Part shown: positions 1 to 7,357 of the stretch, piece after piece | Numbering within the stretch: position 1 is the stretch's first letter | Layout of the letters: each line of letters starts with the position of its first letter | Assembly: GCA_027038805.1 (NCBI GenBank) | Contig: JALWGO010000139.1 | Coordinates: 1-12,072 of the forward strand | DNA: 12,072 bases | Reading direction: 5' to 3' | From: Thermoprotei archaeon | GTDB taxonomy: Archaea > Thermoproteota > Thermoprotei_A > Sulfolobales > WANQ01 | Notes under the pieces: model-generated | Told to the model about the DNA's origin: nothing | The model's input: only the letters and a program-made list of their open reading frames with translations | Database searches by the model: none | Position numbers and translations under genes: made by a program

Positions 1-227
1 TCTATTATAGAGCCGACAACTACTCTACCCGGTACTTGAGACCTACTAGCGCCTATTAACCTAATTCTCCTAGTCCTCATATAGAACCATAGTATGTCTA
101 ATAGTATCAACATTATTATCGTTAATAATGCTACCACAAATTCTAGTCTAAAGACTATAATTGAGAATGGAAGTAGGACTACTGCTGTAGATAGTAGTAG
201 AGCTGCTCTTTCAGTCAATAATATCAT
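1..227 (-). CDS. DUF58-family membrane protein, N-terminal part (runs off window)
   Basis: This gene starts with ATG at 227-225, whose first base is also the last base of the MoxR stop codon (TAATG junction), and is open for 75 codons to the window edge. The visible part has two hydrophobic helices (about residues 8-26 and 29-50) with a very short turn, followed by a basic stretch (MRTRRIR) and then SRSQVPGRVVVGS, the beginning of a soluble domain. Two N-terminal helices followed by a beta-rich start and a position directly after MoxR are the standard layout of DUF58 proteins, whose C-terminal part is usually a von Willebrand A-like fold. That domain lies outside the window, so the call rests on topology and neighbourhood. 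In known families the protein is membrane bound and works with the MoxR ATPase. It could be another MoxR-linked membrane protein, but that is less likely. Confidence 0.72.
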   Translation of the reverse strand, partial: MILLTERAALLLSTAVVLLPFSIIVFRLEFVVALLTIIMLILLDILWFYMRTRRIRLIGASRSQVPGRVVVGSII

Positions 228-1201
228 TACTTTGGTACCCTAACCTTTTCTATAACCGAGTTCAGTATTCCTCTTATAGCATTATAGCTCCATAGAGGTT
301 CTCTACTATAAGTACCTATAACATATTCAGGGCGCAGTATTATCCTATGATTCATAACGTCGAAGAAAACTGCTTTAACATCATCCGGTATAACATAGTC
401 CCTCCCCTCACTTATCGCAGCATAAGCCCTAGAGGCATAGAGTAACATTACCTCAGCTCTAGGACTTCCACCCAAGAGAACTGAGGGATGTTCACGTGTA
501 GCTCTTACAAGATCAACAATGTATTCTAAAATACTATCGTCGACTCTCACCTTCTCACTAATGGTCTTAGAAGCTTCTAGGACTTGTCTAGCATCTAGTA
601 TTCTCTCTACGTCTATGACTTCTCCTTTAATCCTCTTTAAGCGCAACATATCTATTTCTTCACTACGTGAAGGATAGGATACTATTAAACGAAACAAGAA
701 TCTATCAAGCTGTGCCTCAGGTAGGGGATATGTTCCCTCAGTCTCTATTGGGTTTTGAGTAGCTATTACCATGAAGGGTTCTGGAAGCCTCCTTGTTTCT
801 CCATCTATTGTTACTTGGCGTTCCTGCATAGCCTCAAGTAATGCAGCCTGAGTTCTGGGTGGAGTCCTGTTTATCTCATCAGCTAGTAGTATATTAGTGA
901 ATACCGGGCCTGGACGAAACTCAAACTCCATTGTCTTGTAATTGTAAACTTTTACTCCAAGAATATCGCTTGGCAAGAGATCAGGTGTTAGTTGTACTCT
1001 CTTAAATTCTAGTCCAAGCGTATAAGCGAAGGCACGGGCGAGGTAAGTTTTAGCTACGCCTGGTACCCCCTCTAGTAAGATGTGCCCGTTTACTAGTAAG
1101 GCTATGAGAAGTCTTTCAACTAAGTGTTCTTTTCCCACTATTACGTGTGCTATTTCCTTCTTTATTTTCTCAGAATACATGTATATATCTTTGGGATTCA
1201 T
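227..1201 (-). CDS. MoxR-family AAA+ ATPase
   Basis: A full-length (324 aa) MoxR-type AAA+ ATPase with every core motif: Walker A GVPGVAKT (residues 45-52), Walker B ILLADEI (104-110) followed by NRTPPRTQAALLEAMQE, sensor 1 ATQNP (N150), the arginine-finger region EAQLDRFLF (R167), and the C-terminal AAA lid ending in a sensor-2-like GGSPRAE stretch. MoxR proteins are cytoplasmic hexameric ATPases thought to act as chaperones that assemble or activate partner complexes, often with DUF58 and other membrane proteins from the same operon. The ATG overlaps the stop of the upstream 174-aa gene (ATGA), and the next gene starts within its own stop, so translation is probably coupled. The target of this ATPase cannot be read from the sequence. 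Family assignment is very secure. Confidence 0.96.
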   Translation of the reverse strand: MNPKDIYMYSEKIKKEIAHVIVGKEHLVERLLIALLVNGHILLEGVPGVAKTYLARAFAYTLGLEFKRVQLTPDLLPSDILGVKVYNYKTMEFEFRPGPVFTNILLADEINRTPPRTQAALLEAMQERQVTIDGETRRLPEPFMVIATQNPIETEGTYPLPEAQLDRFLFRLIVSYPSRSEEIDMLRLKRIKGEVIDVERILDARQVLEASKTISEKVRVDDSILEYIVDLVRATREHPSVLLGGSPRAEVMLLYASRAYAAISEGRDYVIPDDVKAVFFDVMNHRIILRPEYVIGTYSREPLWSYNAIRGILNSVIEKVRVPK

Positions 1202-1722
1202 TTCTTAAGCGCCTCTAACCTTGCTATTAAACCATCTATTCGATCTAGTATTTCTTTAACTGTATCATGATACTCTTTTCTCTTCTTATCTATGCTTGAT
1301 AGTTTTGAAGCCTTCCTATATAGTTTTTTCAAATACAATAATGCTATAGCGATCCTCAATGCTTTTATTAACCCTATCTCTTTGGATACCCATACAATGA
1401 ACTTAAATCTAAGTATAATTGCCGTGGTTAACGCCTCGCTTCTAGATATTAATGGTACTGCCCCCAACCTTCTAGATACAAGTCCTTCTAAATACCTAAT
1501 TCTCTCTCTAATAATATCTAAGGCTGTATCATCAATGTACTCTATTCTTGAGGCAAGACTCTGAGACCAGCGAGGAGGTTTAACAACATGCGAGACTAGT
1601 TCCCGGCTGCCATACGTGTTTTCTAAGCAACAATAAGATGATAGTTTTAGCCCATAGTAGATTAACATTATAGTTGAAATGACTCCAGCAGCAATCATTA
1701 CCAGTATTATTGATTGCTCCAT
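1198..1722 (-). CDS. Unrecognised membrane/coiled-coil protein of the MoxR operon
   Basis: I do not recognise this 174-aa protein. It has one N-terminal membrane helix (about residues 4-24), a short segment with a CC pair (C31, C32), a helical stretch with alternating charge (about 60-88), a second moderately hydrophobic helical region (about 97-133, broken by basic residues and perhaps amphipathic) and a Lys/Arg/Glu-rich C-terminal helix (about 138-174, ending IDGLIARLEALKK) that could form a coiled coil. The start overlaps the end of the upstream DUF4129-like gene by 16 bp and its stop overlaps the MoxR start (ATGA), so it belongs firmly to this operon. The overlaps and coding character argue that it is real. 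In MoxR operons this slot is often taken by small membrane partners, so a role as an accessory of the MoxR/DUF58 complex is inference. A GAAGGGA stretch lies about 10 nt before the ATG. Confidence 0.8.
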   Translation of the reverse strand: MEQSIILVMIAAGVISTIMLIYYGLKLSSYCCLENTYGSRELVSHVVKPPRWSQSLASRIEYIDDTALDIIRERIRYLEGLVSRRLGAVPLISRSEALTTAIILRFKFIVWVSKEIGLIKALRIAIALLYLKKLYRKASKLSSIDKKRKEYHDTVKEILDRIDGLIARLEALKK

Positions 1723-2537
1723 TGCAGTATTTTCCCTTCAATACTCCTTACAGCTTCTCTTAAATCTTTTAACGTAATCCATTTTGGTATTCTTTTACCA
1801 TATTTTAATTCCTCGAAAGCCGATACTATAAGCCAAGCCTCATTGGCTAAACCTAGTTTATCGAATTCTAATGCTACTTCTCTAGGAGTTCTCGCTTCAC
1901 TTAACCCAAGTTTTTCTAGAGATAGAAAGTATAAGTATCTAAATGATGATATAATAGCCGTTCCCAAGTCCTTGAAGTCTAGGTTATAGTCTATTTTTTC
2001 CAATGGCTCTACACTTATTCTCCCTCTCCCTAGTCTAGGGGCATGGTATCTTCTTAACTTGACATGACTATGTGTTAACAATAATATTATAATTGTAGCT
2101 ACAGCTAAAGACAACACGACTACGATAATCATGTTAAGAGGATTTACATATACCATACCTTCATTAACATTTACCTCGTTTACCTGCGGTTGAGGTATTC
2201 TTATAATAGTTAAATCTAAGAGGAACTTTATGAATAATGATATAGCGGCTAGAACTCCAAGTATTGCAGCTAGAATGCTTTGTAGCCAGTCTACTCTTCT
2301 TAAACTATTATTTCTACTTTTCTCGAAGGTTACTCGGTATGGAATGTTAGTATTCGTTATATTGGTATTTACTGGACGACTAGATGTATTGCTTGTTTTA
2401 ACTATGATATTCTTGTTATGTCCGCTTACTGGTATTGTTATATTTAATTGCGTTAGAGGAGTGCTAGTTAGAACACTGTAGTGTAATAACACAAATAATA
2501 ACACTACAGCTACGATGTAAATCAATGTTTTACTCAA
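1707..2537 (-). CDS. Three-helix membrane protein with C-terminal DUF4129-like domain
   Basis: The 276-aa protein has a membrane helix at about residues 5-20, an exported loop of about 65 residues rich in Asn/Thr with several N-glycosylation sequons (N32IT, N50TS, N59IT, N76NS), two more helices (about 88-112 and 136-156), a basic stretch and a cytoplasmic C-terminal domain (about 190-276). That domain contains FRYLYFLSLEKLGLSEARTP (199-218), then the TPREVA element and FEELKYGK, the pattern of DUF4129, a domain found in MoxR/DUF58/transglutaminase operons. No transglutaminase domain is present. The start is TTG at 2537-2535, since an in-frame stop lies 15 nt upstream and no better start lies between. 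The ribosome binding site (GGTG, about 11 nt away) is weak. It follows the DtxR-family gene by 29 bp and overlaps the next gene by 16 bp. The family call rests on motif memory and context and is fairly good. Confidence 0.8.
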   Translation of the reverse strand: MSKTLIYIVAVVLLFVLLHYSVLTSTPLTQLNITIPVSGHNKNIIVKTSNTSSRPVNTNITNTNIPYRVTFEKSRNNSLRRVDWLQSILAAILGVLAAISLFIKFLLDLTIIRIPQPQVNEVNVNEGMVYVNPLNMIIVVVLSLAVATIIILLLTHSHVKLRRYHAPRLGRGRISVEPLEKIDYNLDFKDLGTAIISSFRYLYFLSLEKLGLSEARTPREVALEFDKLGLANEAWLIVSAFEELKYGKRIPKWITLKDLREAVRSIEGKILQWSNQ

Positions 2538-2566
2538 CTTGAAAACGCACCGCTAATGCAGTAGTA

Positions 2567-3037
2567 TCATGGTTTCTTCTTATAATTTTTCCCATTGTTT
2601 GAATCATAGTTGACTTGCTTATTACCCCCATTATTTAATAGGATGTCCATGCAGTTTCTACAATACCTTATGAGAGCTTCAACGATCATATTTAGTCTCG
2701 CTAGGGTTTCCTCACTTATGCTATGCTCTATTATGCATGCCTCTCTATGAGCGTCTTCAGGGGGCAAGCCTAAGAATTCTTGGAGAAACCTAGCAATTAT
2801 CTGATGTCTTCTCAATAAGTTTAAGGCTAGCTCGTATCCTTGTTGTGTTAGAATAATATTGCCGTATCTTTCCTTTTGAATAAGCCCCATTTTTGCAAGT
2901 CTCTTAATAGCTTCACTTACACTAGGGAGTCTTACATCCATTAACTCTGCTATATCACTGGGTCTTACTTCTCTTTTCGACACGCTTAATATGTATATGG
3001 CTTTTAAATAGTCTTCTAGACTCGGCGTTAGCTTCAA
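2567..3037 (-). CDS. DtxR/MntR-family metal-dependent transcriptional repressor
   Basis: A 156-aa regulator with the N-terminal winged helix-turn-helix (about residues 5-65; SDIAELMDVRLPSVSEAIKR is the HTH) and the helical dimerisation/metal domain (about 70-135). Metal ligand positions are present: D9, H78, E99, C101, E104 and H105 (EACIIEH, matching the EACRWEH block of DtxR/IdeR, where a Cys is a ligand). The position matching E11 of Bacillus MntR is K12. No SH3/FeoA-like third domain exists. Instead there is a CRNC motif (C126, C129) and an Asn/Lys-rich tail. Family members bind Fe2+ or Mn2+ and repress metal uptake genes. None is visible here, so its targets are unknown, though the MoxR module lies directly downstream. 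The start is TTG at 3037-3035, preceded by a strong AGGAGAGG site 9 nt away. An ATG 3 nt upstream is out of frame and stops at once. Confidence 0.92.
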   Translation of the reverse strand: MKLTPSLEDYLKAIYILSVSKREVRPSDIAELMDVRLPSVSEAIKRLAKMGLIQKERYGNIILTQQGYELALNLLRRHQIIARFLQEFLGLPPEDAHREACIIEHSISEETLARLNMIVEALIRYCRNCMDILLNNGGNKQVNYDSNNGKNYKKKP

Positions 3038-3059
3038 GTCATCAATCCTCTCCTTTTAA

Positions 3060-3093
3060 AGGCTTCAAAAATAAAATATAGTATATTAAGCCT
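3060..3093 (-). promoter_or_regulatory. Putative dtxR-family gene promoter/operator with nested palindromes
   Basis: The 69 bp between thpR and the DtxR-family gene hold an A/T-rich TATA-like stretch containing a perfect 13-bp palindrome, AATATA-G-TATATT (3075-3087). Around it is a 6-bp inverted repeat, AGGCTT at 3060-3065 and AAGCCT at 3088-3093. Read on the minus strand the palindrome lies about 38-50 nt upstream of the TTG start, where a TATA box with a short leader would be expected. DtxR-family repressors bind palindromes over promoters and often control their own gene, so autoregulation is a reasonable inference. A/T-rich palindromes also arise by chance. Confidence 0.4.
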
Positions 3094-3106
3094 ATAAGAT
3101 TTACCA

Positions 3107-3646
3107 CTAGACCCACTTCGCCTTCAATTCAAGTATTCTTCTATAACCCTCTCTACTAGTCTCATAGAGATAGGCGTTTCTCACAACAATAAATCTGGGC
3201 AATATTTTTTGGGCTCTCCTCAACATAACTACAACTTTATTTAACATTGAGCGGGATAGCGGTTTTCGTCTTCTAGCAATTGTTATATGAGGGGTAAAGG
3301 AGTATCTGTCTCTAATTGCAATGTTATTTTTCTCTAAATACTCCATAACTATACGTCTAGCCTCACTAAGTCTCGAGTCTTCCTTTACTAATACAACCAC
3401 ATTAGTATTCTTTTCCGCTGGAAGGAGGGATAGATTTGTAGGCCTTAAGACGCTTGGAAGTAATAGCGAAATGTTTTCTAGTAAAACAACTATCTTTTTC
3501 AAGAATACGCCCTTATAGTCGCCTATGAATAGTATTGTTAAATGCTGGTTCTCTAGGTCCACAACCCTATAACCATACTCCTTGAATAACTCTCCTATTC
3601 TCTGAAGTCTTTCATCACCTATGTGGAGGGCGATAAATACTGGCAT
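3107..3646 (-). CDS. thpR: RNA 2',3'-cyclic phosphodiesterase (2H / LigT family)
   Basis: The 179-aa protein carries the two signature H-x-T motifs of the 2H phosphoesterase superfamily: HLT at residues 35-37 (ENQHLTILFIGD) and HIT at 120-122 (FTPHITIARRR), spaced as usual, at the normal family length (about 180 aa). The two histidines form the active site that opens 2',3'-cyclic phosphates on RNA to 2'-phosphates. Homologues were first named 2'-5' RNA ligases because they also join tRNA halves with a 2'-5' bond. The physiological substrate in archaea is uncertain. It acts in the cytoplasm. The gene begins with ATG, has no obvious ribosome binding site and has a TATA-like element about 30 nt before the start, consistent with leaderless transcription. 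The DtxR-family gene follows after 69 bp. Confidence 0.93.
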   Translation of the reverse strand: MPVFIALHIGDERLQRIGELFKEYGYRVVDLENQHLTILFIGDYKGVFLKKIVVLLENISLLLPSVLRPTNLSLLPAEKNTNVVVLVKEDSRLSEARRIVMEYLEKNNIAIRDRYSFTPHITIARRRKPLSRSMLNKVVVMLRRAQKILPRFIVVRNAYLYETSREGYRRILELKAKWV

Positions 3647-3670
3647 GATTGTTTTCCAAGTTATAAGAAA

Positions 3671-3680
3671 GTATATTTAT
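3671..3680 (-). promoter_or_regulatory. TATA box for thpR (leaderless)
   Basis: Read on the minus strand this is ATAAATATAC, centred about 30 nt before the thpR ATG. No ribosome binding site lies between. A TATA box 25-30 nt ahead of the start codon is the hallmark of leaderless archaeal transcripts. Confidence 0.5.
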
Positions 3681-3682
3681 GG

Positions 3683-3688
3683 AAAAAA
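3683..3688 (-). terminator. T-run terminator after the protease gene
   Basis: Six consecutive T residues on the minus strand (within TATTATTTTTTCC) start about 28 nt past the protease stop codon. Archaeal RNA polymerase terminates at such T-rich tracts without needing a hairpin, and none is evident. It sits immediately next to the thpR TATA box in a 70-bp intergenic gap. Confidence 0.4.
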
Positions 3689-3716
3689 TAATATTGTGTT
3701 GATATGGGGTAGAAAA

Positions 3717-6700
3717 CTATGTTTGTACTGGGAAGCTGAATAGTAGCCAGCCGTTATAGTATACTTCTATTTCTGCTGTAACTGGGTTTGCAACCCACCA
3801 GGGCTTCTTTGCCTCAAAGTTGAATGGCAGTGTTGTACCAGGCGTTATGATCATGGGCTCTGCTATTTTAACTATAGGTTTAGCTGTTGAGAGCTTATAT
3901 GCTACGGTGTATAGTCCGAGGACGCCGCTTGTAATTGTGCCGTTTAACTTGTAGTCTCCGGCTGGCGTTGTCTGTGTAGCATTTATCCTCATCTCTGCTA
4001 ATAGTAGTAGCCATAGTAGTGAGTTCTTTATTATTTGTTGCCTCTCTGTTGTAGTTACATTGACTAGTGGGAAGGCTGCATATACTAGTTTGCCCTCAGC
4101 TGATATGTTGTCCTTGTTATAGTAGTATATTATTGCTGACATCGATGTACCACTATAGTTGAATGCTGCCTGTGAGCCGTTGTATGGTGCTATTGCGTCA
4201 GGCCATGGCACGTGTCCTATTGATATATTGCCCGATAGATTTGCTGTTAGCAAGTGACCTATCGCTACTGGTGTTATATTGTAGACTCCACTACTATCTG
4301 CTAGCCATACTGCGTGTAATACGTCTTCTAGGAACGTGTCATTTAGTACTGCTTTGTGGAACCATCCTATATCCTCGCCCTCAATTAATAGTTTACCAGT
4401 ATAGTTTTGGGTAAACACTTGTAGTATGTAGTCGTCTGGCGGTACTACTGCGTACCATGAGGTACAGCTGGACCATATTACGAAGGGGAAATCATTACTC
4501 CATAGTATTGGATCTACTGGTATGCCTTGCAATGACTCATACCATTCCCTCATTATGAAGCCGTAGCTATTGTTGAAGCTTAGGAATATTGAGAGGTCTG
4601 GTGGATAATAGTATCCGTAGAAGTCGTCTGCTACTACTAGTACATGTCTATCAGCATAGCCCCATCTGGGAGTCATGTACAGCATGTATGGGTCTAGTTC
4701 AGCGAATGGTGGTAGGAATAGCATGAATCTACCATAGTATATGTAGTAGTTATTGTTTTGATCATATGCATAGAGGAATACTGGCTCGTCAGCTGGCACT
4801 GTTACCTCAAAGTACCCGGAGCTATTTGTTATATCCCATGAGTAGATATCATATGAGGTGTTTACTACTAGTACTGTTACATTTGGTAGGGCTGTACCGT
4901 TCACAAAGTCTATGGCTCGTCCTATGAGCTTTATCGGTGATGCTATAAAGCCTAGTACTACATGGAATACATAGCCACTGGCGTTAAGCCATATTATGCC
5001 ATCGTATAATCCCCCAGTAGCGTTGCTGGGTACGCTTAGTGTTACCGATACATTATACAATGTTGAATTTACTTGTGTTATATTGTATGATAACCAGCCC
5101 GTATATGGTGTAATGTTTGCTACATAGTAGTCTGAGCCGTACTTAGCGTATTCTATGTATCTTACTGTATCGTTTATTATAGATAGACTCTTTATGTTCG
5201 AATTCAGTATTTTTACTAGGAAGCTTAACGTCTTACTACTACCTATCTTTACTACCTGGAAGCTTAGGCTAGCGTTAATCGGCAATGCTTGGGCTTTTAT
5301 TGCAGCTGTAACGTTTATGAATCCTCCTCCCTGCTCATATACTGTTGCTGGTGTTGGTGGATACCAGCTACTATATCTTCTATAGTCTAGCCATGTAGCA
5401 GTGCTCATTAGTGCAGACTTTATCATCCAGGTATTCCAGTCTGGATGAGCGCTTTTGATTACCGCTACTGCACCGCTAACATGGGGTGTAGCCATAGAGG
5501 TGCCACTCATTATCGTATAGTATGGGTCTAGGTCCCAGTATGGGCTATAGCCCCAGTACTTGGATAATGCTGCTATTATCGCTACACCTGGTGCCGCTAC
5601 ATCGGGTTTTATCGTTAGGTTTGTTATTGTTGGACCCCTACTGCTAAAGTATACTATGTCTATTGGTAGATTATCAACTGGTTTTTGAGCAGCTGCCACA
5701 GTTATTGCCGAGAATGCTATACCTGGTGATTCAACTGTATATGGGCCATTATCACCATTATTACCCGCTGCTACAACGAAAGTTACCCCAAAGTATTTCG
5801 TTAATGCATCTATTAGCTGTGCCTCGGGATCGTAGTAACTAGCTGGTCCTCCAAGACTCATGCTTATTACATTTGCTTCATCACCAGATAATGGTACTCC
5901 ATCAGCACCATAGATGGCCGCCCATATCATTCCATTCATTATCCAGCTTGTCCAACAACTACTCGTATCACATACCCTGCCTATCAATAGTTTTGCTCCG
6001 GGAGCAACACCAGTGAATCTTCCACGGACTACAAACCATCCATTATCGTCATAGACGTGTCCTCCTACACCCGGTATATATGTTGGCCGTCCTGACTCTA
6101 GGTTGTCGGTAAAGTTTAGTTCTGGTATACTGATATCGTCTATCCACCATCCCGTCTGCTCTATCGCTATGTACGCGACATATGCGAACATTATGTAGAG
6201 TTGTGTATGCCCAGTAGTATTGATTGTGTATTCATGGTGCATCCATGAAGAGTTTGTGGTATCCCTTGTTGTTATATTGAATGTATCTAACACAGTCCAA
6301 TTACTACCATCATAGCTGTATAGCACTAGGGCTTCATCGTCATAGCCGTAGGCATAGTACCATAATGGGTTGATGTGTAGTGAGTCCCAGAAGCTTAGTG
6401 TAACGTTATCATGGCCAGTAACGTTGAACCAGTATACTAGGATATTCTCCCAGCCATTAGGGTTACCGAAAGCATTACCGAAGGGCATCCACCTTGTTAC
6501 AGAGTGCCATGCATATTCACCACTATGTGCATATACTTCTGCTCTACCTGTCCCCGCTATGGTGCTGGCTACGTGTGTTCCGTGGCCGACATTATCTAGT
6601 ACATCCATGTCTGGTACTCCGTCAAAGTTGTAGTCTACGAAACTCACGTTGGCTAGAATCTTACTTGTACCATTGGGGAAGTAGAAGTCTGGATGAGATG

Positions 6701-7340
6701 TATCTATACCTGTGTCGAGGACTCCTACTATTACTCCGCTTCCATTGTATCCTAGGTTCCATGCTGTTTGTGCTCCTATTAATTGCGTGCTTGTATCTAG
6801 TGCTGGTTTTTGCGGGTAGTCCAGAGTTACTGCCTCTACCATAGCCTTCTTTATTAGGTCTGAGGCTTCTTGTATGAATGCTTCTCTCTTATCCATTGGT
6901 ATTATTACTAGTACTGTATTTATTATAGGGTATTTATATGCTATTCTACCACCTAGTTTTTCTACTACCTGCTTAAGAGTATCTAGCGACTTATTGTCCT
7001 TGTATTTTACGAAGACTCTTAGCTTATCACCATATGTCTTCTTAACGAACTCTGTATTGAATAGGTTTGGATCTATTTGTTGTATAAGCTTCAAATTCTC
7101 TTGTTTAACTGTATTAGGTGATTGCACTATTACTCCTTGTATTCTGTTTCCTGCTCTTCTTACCGCTATAACGCCTTGATGTAATAATGGCTGCTTTATT
7201 ATTGGTTGTAGGGGGTGTTTTTCTTGTTCTTGGATTATTGGTTTCCTATTAGAGACTGTTGCTATAGCGGTTACTGGCGCGAATATATTTAATAGTATTA
7301 TTAATGCAAGTAATATTATTATGATTTTATGGACATGCAT
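3717..7340 (-). CDS. Secreted multidomain subtilisin-family (S8) protease
   Basis: A 1207-aa secreted protease with a complete catalytic set: D209 (GVLDTGIDTSHPDF), H253 (GHGTHVAST), oxyanion N527 (AAGNNGD) and S615 (SGTSMATPHVSG). A signal peptide (about 1-26) and a propeptide with an I9-like fold (about 105-180) come first. Residues about 266-440 form an insertion between the catalytic His and the GVAPGAKLL segment and look like a jelly-roll/MAM-type domain. After the catalytic domain come beta-sandwich sequence (about 685-800), a carboxypeptidase-regulatory-like domain (about 803-880), an amidotransferase/ThuA-like domain (about 895-1115, with GEDIGW at 988-993) and a final beta domain. 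There are more than 30 N-x-S/T sequons and a possible disulfide pair C457/C462. No C-terminal membrane helix is seen, so the enzyme is released or held by a partner, plausibly the stalk protein encoded 17 bp upstream. Start ATG with GGTGAG 5 nt before it. It resembles pyrolysin/STABLE-type archaeal proteases in general style. Confidence 0.95.
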   Translation of the reverse strand: MHVHKIIIILLALIILLNIFAPVTAIATVSNRKPIIQEQEKHPLQPIIKQPLLHQGVIAVRRAGNRIQGVIVQSPNTVKQENLKLIQQIDPNLFNTEFVKKTYGDKLRVFVKYKDNKSLDTLKQVVEKLGGRIAYKYPIINTVLVIIPMDKREAFIQEASDLIKKAMVEAVTLDYPQKPALDTSTQLIGAQTAWNLGYNGSGVIVGVLDTGIDTSHPDFYFPNGTSKILANVSFVDYNFDGVPDMDVLDNVGHGTHVASTIAGTGRAEVYAHSGEYAWHSVTRWMPFGNAFGNPNGWENILVYWFNVTGHDNVTLSFWDSLHINPLWYYAYGYDDEALVLYSYDGSNWTVLDTFNITTRDTTNSSWMHHEYTINTTGHTQLYIMFAYVAYIAIEQTGWWIDDISIPELNFTDNLESGRPTYIPGVGGHVYDDNGWFVVRGRFTGVAPGAKLLIGRVCDTSSCWTSWIMNGMIWAAIYGADGVPLSGDEANVISMSLGGPASYYDPEAQLIDALTKYFGVTFVVAAGNNGDNGPYTVESPGIAFSAITVAAAQKPVDNLPIDIVYFSSRGPTITNLTIKPDVAAPGVAIIAALSKYWGYSPYWDLDPYYTIMSGTSMATPHVSGAVAVIKSAHPDWNTWMIKSALMSTATWLDYRRYSSWYPPTPATVYEQGGGFINVTAAIKAQALPINASLSFQVVKIGSSKTLSFLVKILNSNIKSLSIINDTVRYIEYAKYGSDYYVANITPYTGWLSYNITQVNSTLYNVSVTLSVPSNATGGLYDGIIWLNASGYVFHVVLGFIASPIKLIGRAIDFVNGTALPNVTVLVVNTSYDIYSWDITNSSGYFEVTVPADEPVFLYAYDQNNNYYIYYGRFMLFLPPFAELDPYMLYMTPRWGYADRHVLVVADDFYGYYYPPDLSIFLSFNNSYGFIMREWYESLQGIPVDPILWSNDFPFVIWSSCTSWYAVVPPDDYILQVFTQNYTGKLLIEGEDIGWFHKAVLNDTFLEDVLHAVWLADSSGVYNITPVAIGHLLTANLSGNISIGHVPWPDAIAPYNGSQAAFNYSGTSMSAIIYYYNKDNISAEGKLVYAAFPLVNVTTTERQQIIKNSLLWLLLLAEMRINATQTTPAGDYKLNGTITSGVLGLYTVAYKLSTAKPIVKIAEPMIITPGTTLPFNFEAKKPWWVANPVTAEIEVYYNGWLLFSFPVQT

Positions 7341-7357
7341 GTTCTCTCACCCTAAGA

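Noticed and set aside
1292..2481. Plus-strand open frames opposite the DUF4129-like and 174-aa genes
   Set aside because: The minus-strand frames are tied to their neighbours by stop/start overlaps. The plus-strand frames have no context or motif.
2543..2570. ATG at 2570 overlapping the DtxR-family stop (ATGA) as start of a small gene or of the DUF4129-like gene
   Set aside because: That frame stops after five codons and is not in frame with the DUF4129-like protein.
4163..7179. Several plus-strand open frames of 76-116 codons inside the protease gene
   Set aside because: They lie antisense to an intact, motif-complete subtilase frame and have no recognisable content.
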